A DNA stretch of 64,000 bases from Sulfitobacter sp. HNIBRBA3233. GTDB lineage: Bacteria > Pseudomonadota > Alphaproteobacteria > Rhodobacterales > Rhodobacteraceae. Position 1 is the stretch's first letter; every line of letters begins with the position of its first letter. The stretch covers positions 1,860,001 through 1,924,000 of the forward strand of contig NZ_JBEFLP010000001.1 in the NCBI RefSeq assembly GCF_040149665.1, read 5' to 3'. Positions 62,134-64,000 of this stretch are shown here, piece by piece. The translations under genes and the position numbers were made by a program. The notes beneath the pieces were generated by a model that had not been told where the DNA came from, made no database searches, and saw nothing but the letters and a program-made list of their open reading frames with translations.

Positions 62134-63041
62134 ACACGGCGGCAATCCTGTGCCTCGCCCTCCTGCTGGATGGCGCATTGGGCGAACCGCGCTGGCTGTG
62201 GTCGCGCCTGCCGCATCCCGCCGTACTCATGGGTCGCGCGGTCCAACGGCTCGAACGCGGGCTGAACACCGGCTCCGCGCGCATCGCACGCGGTGCACTG
62301 GCCCTGGCGGTGCTGGTTGTCGCCGCCGGAGCGCTGGGGGCGGTGCTGTCCGCCTTCGGGCCGCTGGTCGAGGTGCTCCTCGTTGCGATCCTTCTTGCGC
62401 AGAAATCGCTGGTCGATCATGTGCGCGCCGTCGCCGAAGGGTTGCGCATGTCGCTGCCCGCAGGCCGTCGCGCCGTTGCCATGATCGTCAGCCGCGATAC
62501 CGCCGCGATGGACGCGCCCGCCGTCGCCCGCTCCGCCATCGAAAGCGGCGCGGAAAACCTCAGCGACGGTGTCATCGCGCCCGCGTTCTGGTTTCTCGTC
62601 GGCGGGCTGCCGGGCATCCTGATCTACAAGATCGTCAACACCGCCGACAGCACCATCGGCTACCGCACCCCCCGCTACGAGGAATTCGGCAAGGCCGCCG
62701 CGCGCGCCGACGATGTGCTCAACTGGATACCGGCGCGGCTGACCGCCCTGCTGATCGCGCTGCCGGGGGGCATCACCGGTGGCTGGCGCGACGTGGCGGC
62801 GGACGCCCGCCTGCACCGCTCGCCCAACGCGGGCTGGCCCGAGGCGGCAATGGCGCGCGCCATCTCGGTGGCCCTCGCCGGTCCGCGCGCCTATGATGGG
62901 CGGATGCGCGATCTCGCCTGGGTCAACGGCAGCGCCGACCGCAACATCGGCCCGCCGGCGATCGACGCGGCCATCGCCCGCCTCTGGCGCGCCTGGGGCG
63001 TTCTGCTGGCGGCCTGCGCGCTGCTGGCCCTGATTGACTGA
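62130..63041 (+). CDS. cbiB: Adenosylcobinamide-phosphate synthase
   Basis: CbiB (CobD in Pseudomonas naming) attaches the aminopropanol group to adenosylcobyric acid at the membrane. The 303-residue protein begins with a GTG that overlaps the cobC stop and reads [38 protein letters not shown], then [60 protein letters not shown] near residues 125-180, with ESxAENxxDG and VNTxDSMxGY-like family signatures, and several membrane helices. Only these two cobalamin genes are in the window; the rest of the pathway must be elsewhere. Confidence 0.93.
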   Translation: MNTAAILCLALLLDGALGEPRWLWSRLPHPAVLMGRAVQRLERGLNTGSARIARGALALAVLVVAAGALGAVLSAFGPLVEVLLVAILLAQKSLVDHVRAVAEGLRMSLPAGRRAVAMIVSRDTAAMDAPAVARSAIESGAENLSDGVIAPAFWFLVGGLPGILIYKIVNTADSTIGYRTPRYEEFGKAAARADDVLNWIPARLTALLIALPGGITGGWRDVAADARLHRSPNAGWPEAAMARAISVALAGPRAYDGRMRDLAWVNGSADRNIGPPAIDAAIARLWRAWGVLLAACALLALID

Positions 63042-63052
63042 CGGAGAGAGTG

Positions 63053-64000
63053 ATGAAACCGATCCCGAGCCTTGTCGCCGCCCTTGCACTGGCCCCTTTC
63101 GCCGGATGGGCCGACACGCCCTGCGGCGGCAGCTTTGCCGCGTTCAAGGACGCGCTGGTGGCCGAAAGCCCAGAGCACGGCGTCGACATGGCGACCGCCG
63201 AACGGTTTCTCGCCGGTGTTCGGCAGGACGCAGCCGTGCTCAGGGCGGACAGCGCACAGGGCGTTTTCCAGCTTCCCTTCACCGATTTCGCGCGCCGCCT
63301 CATCTCGGCCGATCGCATCGAACGCGGCCGCGCCAATGCCCGCACCTACGACAACGTCTTCGACCGGATCGAGGCCGACTACGGCGTCGACCGTGGCGTC
63401 CTGCTGGCGTTCTGGGCGTTCGAGACGGACTACGGCAGCTTTCAGGGCGATTTCAACACCGCCAACGCGCTGGTCACGCTGGCCCACGATTGCCGGCGCC
63501 CCGAACTCTTCCGCCCGCAGGTCTTTGCCGCGATGAAGCTTTTCGCCCGCGGCGATTTCGATCCCGCCACCACCACCGGCGCATGGGCCGGCGAAATCGG
63601 CATGGTCCAGATGCTGCCCGAGGACATCCTTGAAAACGGCACCGACGGCGACGGCGACGGGCGCGTCACGCTCAAGACATCCGCGCCGGACGCGCTGGTC
63701 TCGGGCGGCCGGATGCTGGCCGGTCTGGGCTGGCGCGCGAACGAGCCGTGGCTGGACGAGGTGCAGGTGCCCGCCGGCTTCGACTGGTCGCTCAGCGGGC
63801 TCGAGACGCAAAAGACCGGCGCCGACTGGGCCGCGCTCGGGATCACGGCCCGCGACGGCGCGCTTGCCTCCGATCTGCCCGCATCGCTGCTGCTGCCGCA
63901 GGGCCGCGATGGTCCGGCCTTCCTCGCCTATCCCAACTTTCGTGTCTTCTTCGAATGGAACCAGAGCTTTACCTACGTGCTCACCGCCGCCTATTTCGCC
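63053..64000 (+). CDS. MltB-family lytic murein transglycosylase (cut by window edge)
   Basis: The 3' end lies outside the window; 316 codons are visible. The protein starts MKPIPSLVAALALAPFAGWADTP, a Sec signal peptide, after CGGAGAGAGTG. The catalytic Glu124 is in LLAFWAFETDYGSFQGDFNTANALVTLAHDC, and the lysozyme-like fold continues with GEIGMVQMLPEDILENGTDGDGDGRVTLKTSAPDALVSGGRML near residues 178-225. It should cleave peptidoglycan in the periplasm. It lies 11 bases after cbiB on the same strand and may be cotranscribed by readthrough only. Confidence 0.93.
   Translation, partial: MKPIPSLVAALALAPFAGWADTPCGGSFAAFKDALVAESPEHGVDMATAERFLAGVRQDAAVLRADSAQGVFQLPFTDFARRLISADRIERGRANARTYDNVFDRIEADYGVDRGVLLAFWAFETDYGSFQGDFNTANALVTLAHDCRRPELFRPQVFAAMKLFARGDFDPATTTGAWAGEIGMVQMLPEDILENGTDGDGDGRVTLKTSAPDALVSGGRMLAGLGWRANEPWLDEVQVPAGFDWSLSGLETQKTGADWAALGITARDGALASDLPASLLLPQGRDGPAFLAYPNFRVFFEWNQSFTYVLTAAYFA

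Overview
The window is ordinary-looking chromosome from an alphaproteobacterium of the Rhodobacteraceae (Roseobacter group). The grounds are the high GC content with strong third-position bias, the protein sequences, and several locus orders typical of the group: secE-nusG-rplKAJL-rpoB behind tRNA-Trp, pckA divergent from chvI-chvG-hprK-rapZ-EIIA-HPr, lepB-rnc-era-recO, and three peptide deformylases next to fmt. I see no phage, insertion sequence, CRISPR array or replication origin. About 78 protein genes and one tRNA can be supported.

Layout. 1-5.7 kb (minus): start of rpoB, rplL, rplJ with a structured leader, rplA, rplK, nusG, secE, a membrane protein and tRNA-Trp. 5.8-11.9 kb: an accessory block (DUF892 protein, a Chloroflexus-like mct-meh pair, a glycosyltransferase, a sulfatase, a secreted protein) lying between tRNA-Trp and tuf, which are usually close together. 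12-20.3 kb: tuf, a lipoprotein, a cytochrome P450, then parC overlapping a DUF898 protein and an M48 protease. 20.4-26.7 kb: SH3 protein, short-chain dehydrogenase, twin-membrane protein plus cob(I)alamin adenosyltransferase, etfBA, a DUF6473 protein and 3-hydroxybutyryl-CoA dehydrogenase.

26.7-34.1 kb: acyltransferase, the regulatory PTS/HPr kinase/RapZ operon with ChvG-ChvI, and divergent pckA. 34.1-37.1 kb: an unusual GNAT-like protein, a LysR-like regulator with an atypical C-terminal part, an XRE regulator and a TauE/SafE exporter. 37.3-40.1 kb: methylsuccinyl-CoA dehydrogenase, a TetR regulator and a META lipoprotein. 40-48.8 kb (minus): recO, DUF1491, era, rnc, lepB, acpS, pdxJ, DUF2062, rel, rpoZ, folK, with many overlapping start and stop codons. 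48.9-55.1 kb (mostly plus): NYN protein, LuxR regulator, ispH, a TetR regulator with a two-box operator facing a DUF1772 gene, LysE exporter, DUF3429, rnhA, TRIC-type channel. 55.1-57.8 kb: GlsB-like protein, fmt and three def genes. 57.9-64 kb: MalY/PatB lyase, a small possibly PilZ-like protein, glutathionyl-hydroquinone reductase, a receiver-only regulator, two cobalamin-synthesis genes and the start of a lytic transglycosylase.

A metabolic theme runs through separate loci: mcd, etfBA, 3-hydroxybutyryl-CoA dehydrogenase, cobalamin synthesis and adenosylation, and mct-meh all fit acetyl-CoA assimilation through the ethylmalonyl-CoA pathway. Mct-meh could divert its intermediate mesaconyl-C1-CoA toward citramalyl-CoA. 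No clear new multi-gene system is visible. The points most worth checking are the mct-meh side branch, the GNAT-like/LysR-like pair, a short leader ORF before chvI, a dispersed 40-base motif after two stop codons, a deformylase paralogue that has lost its catalytic glutamate, and several well-formed operators.
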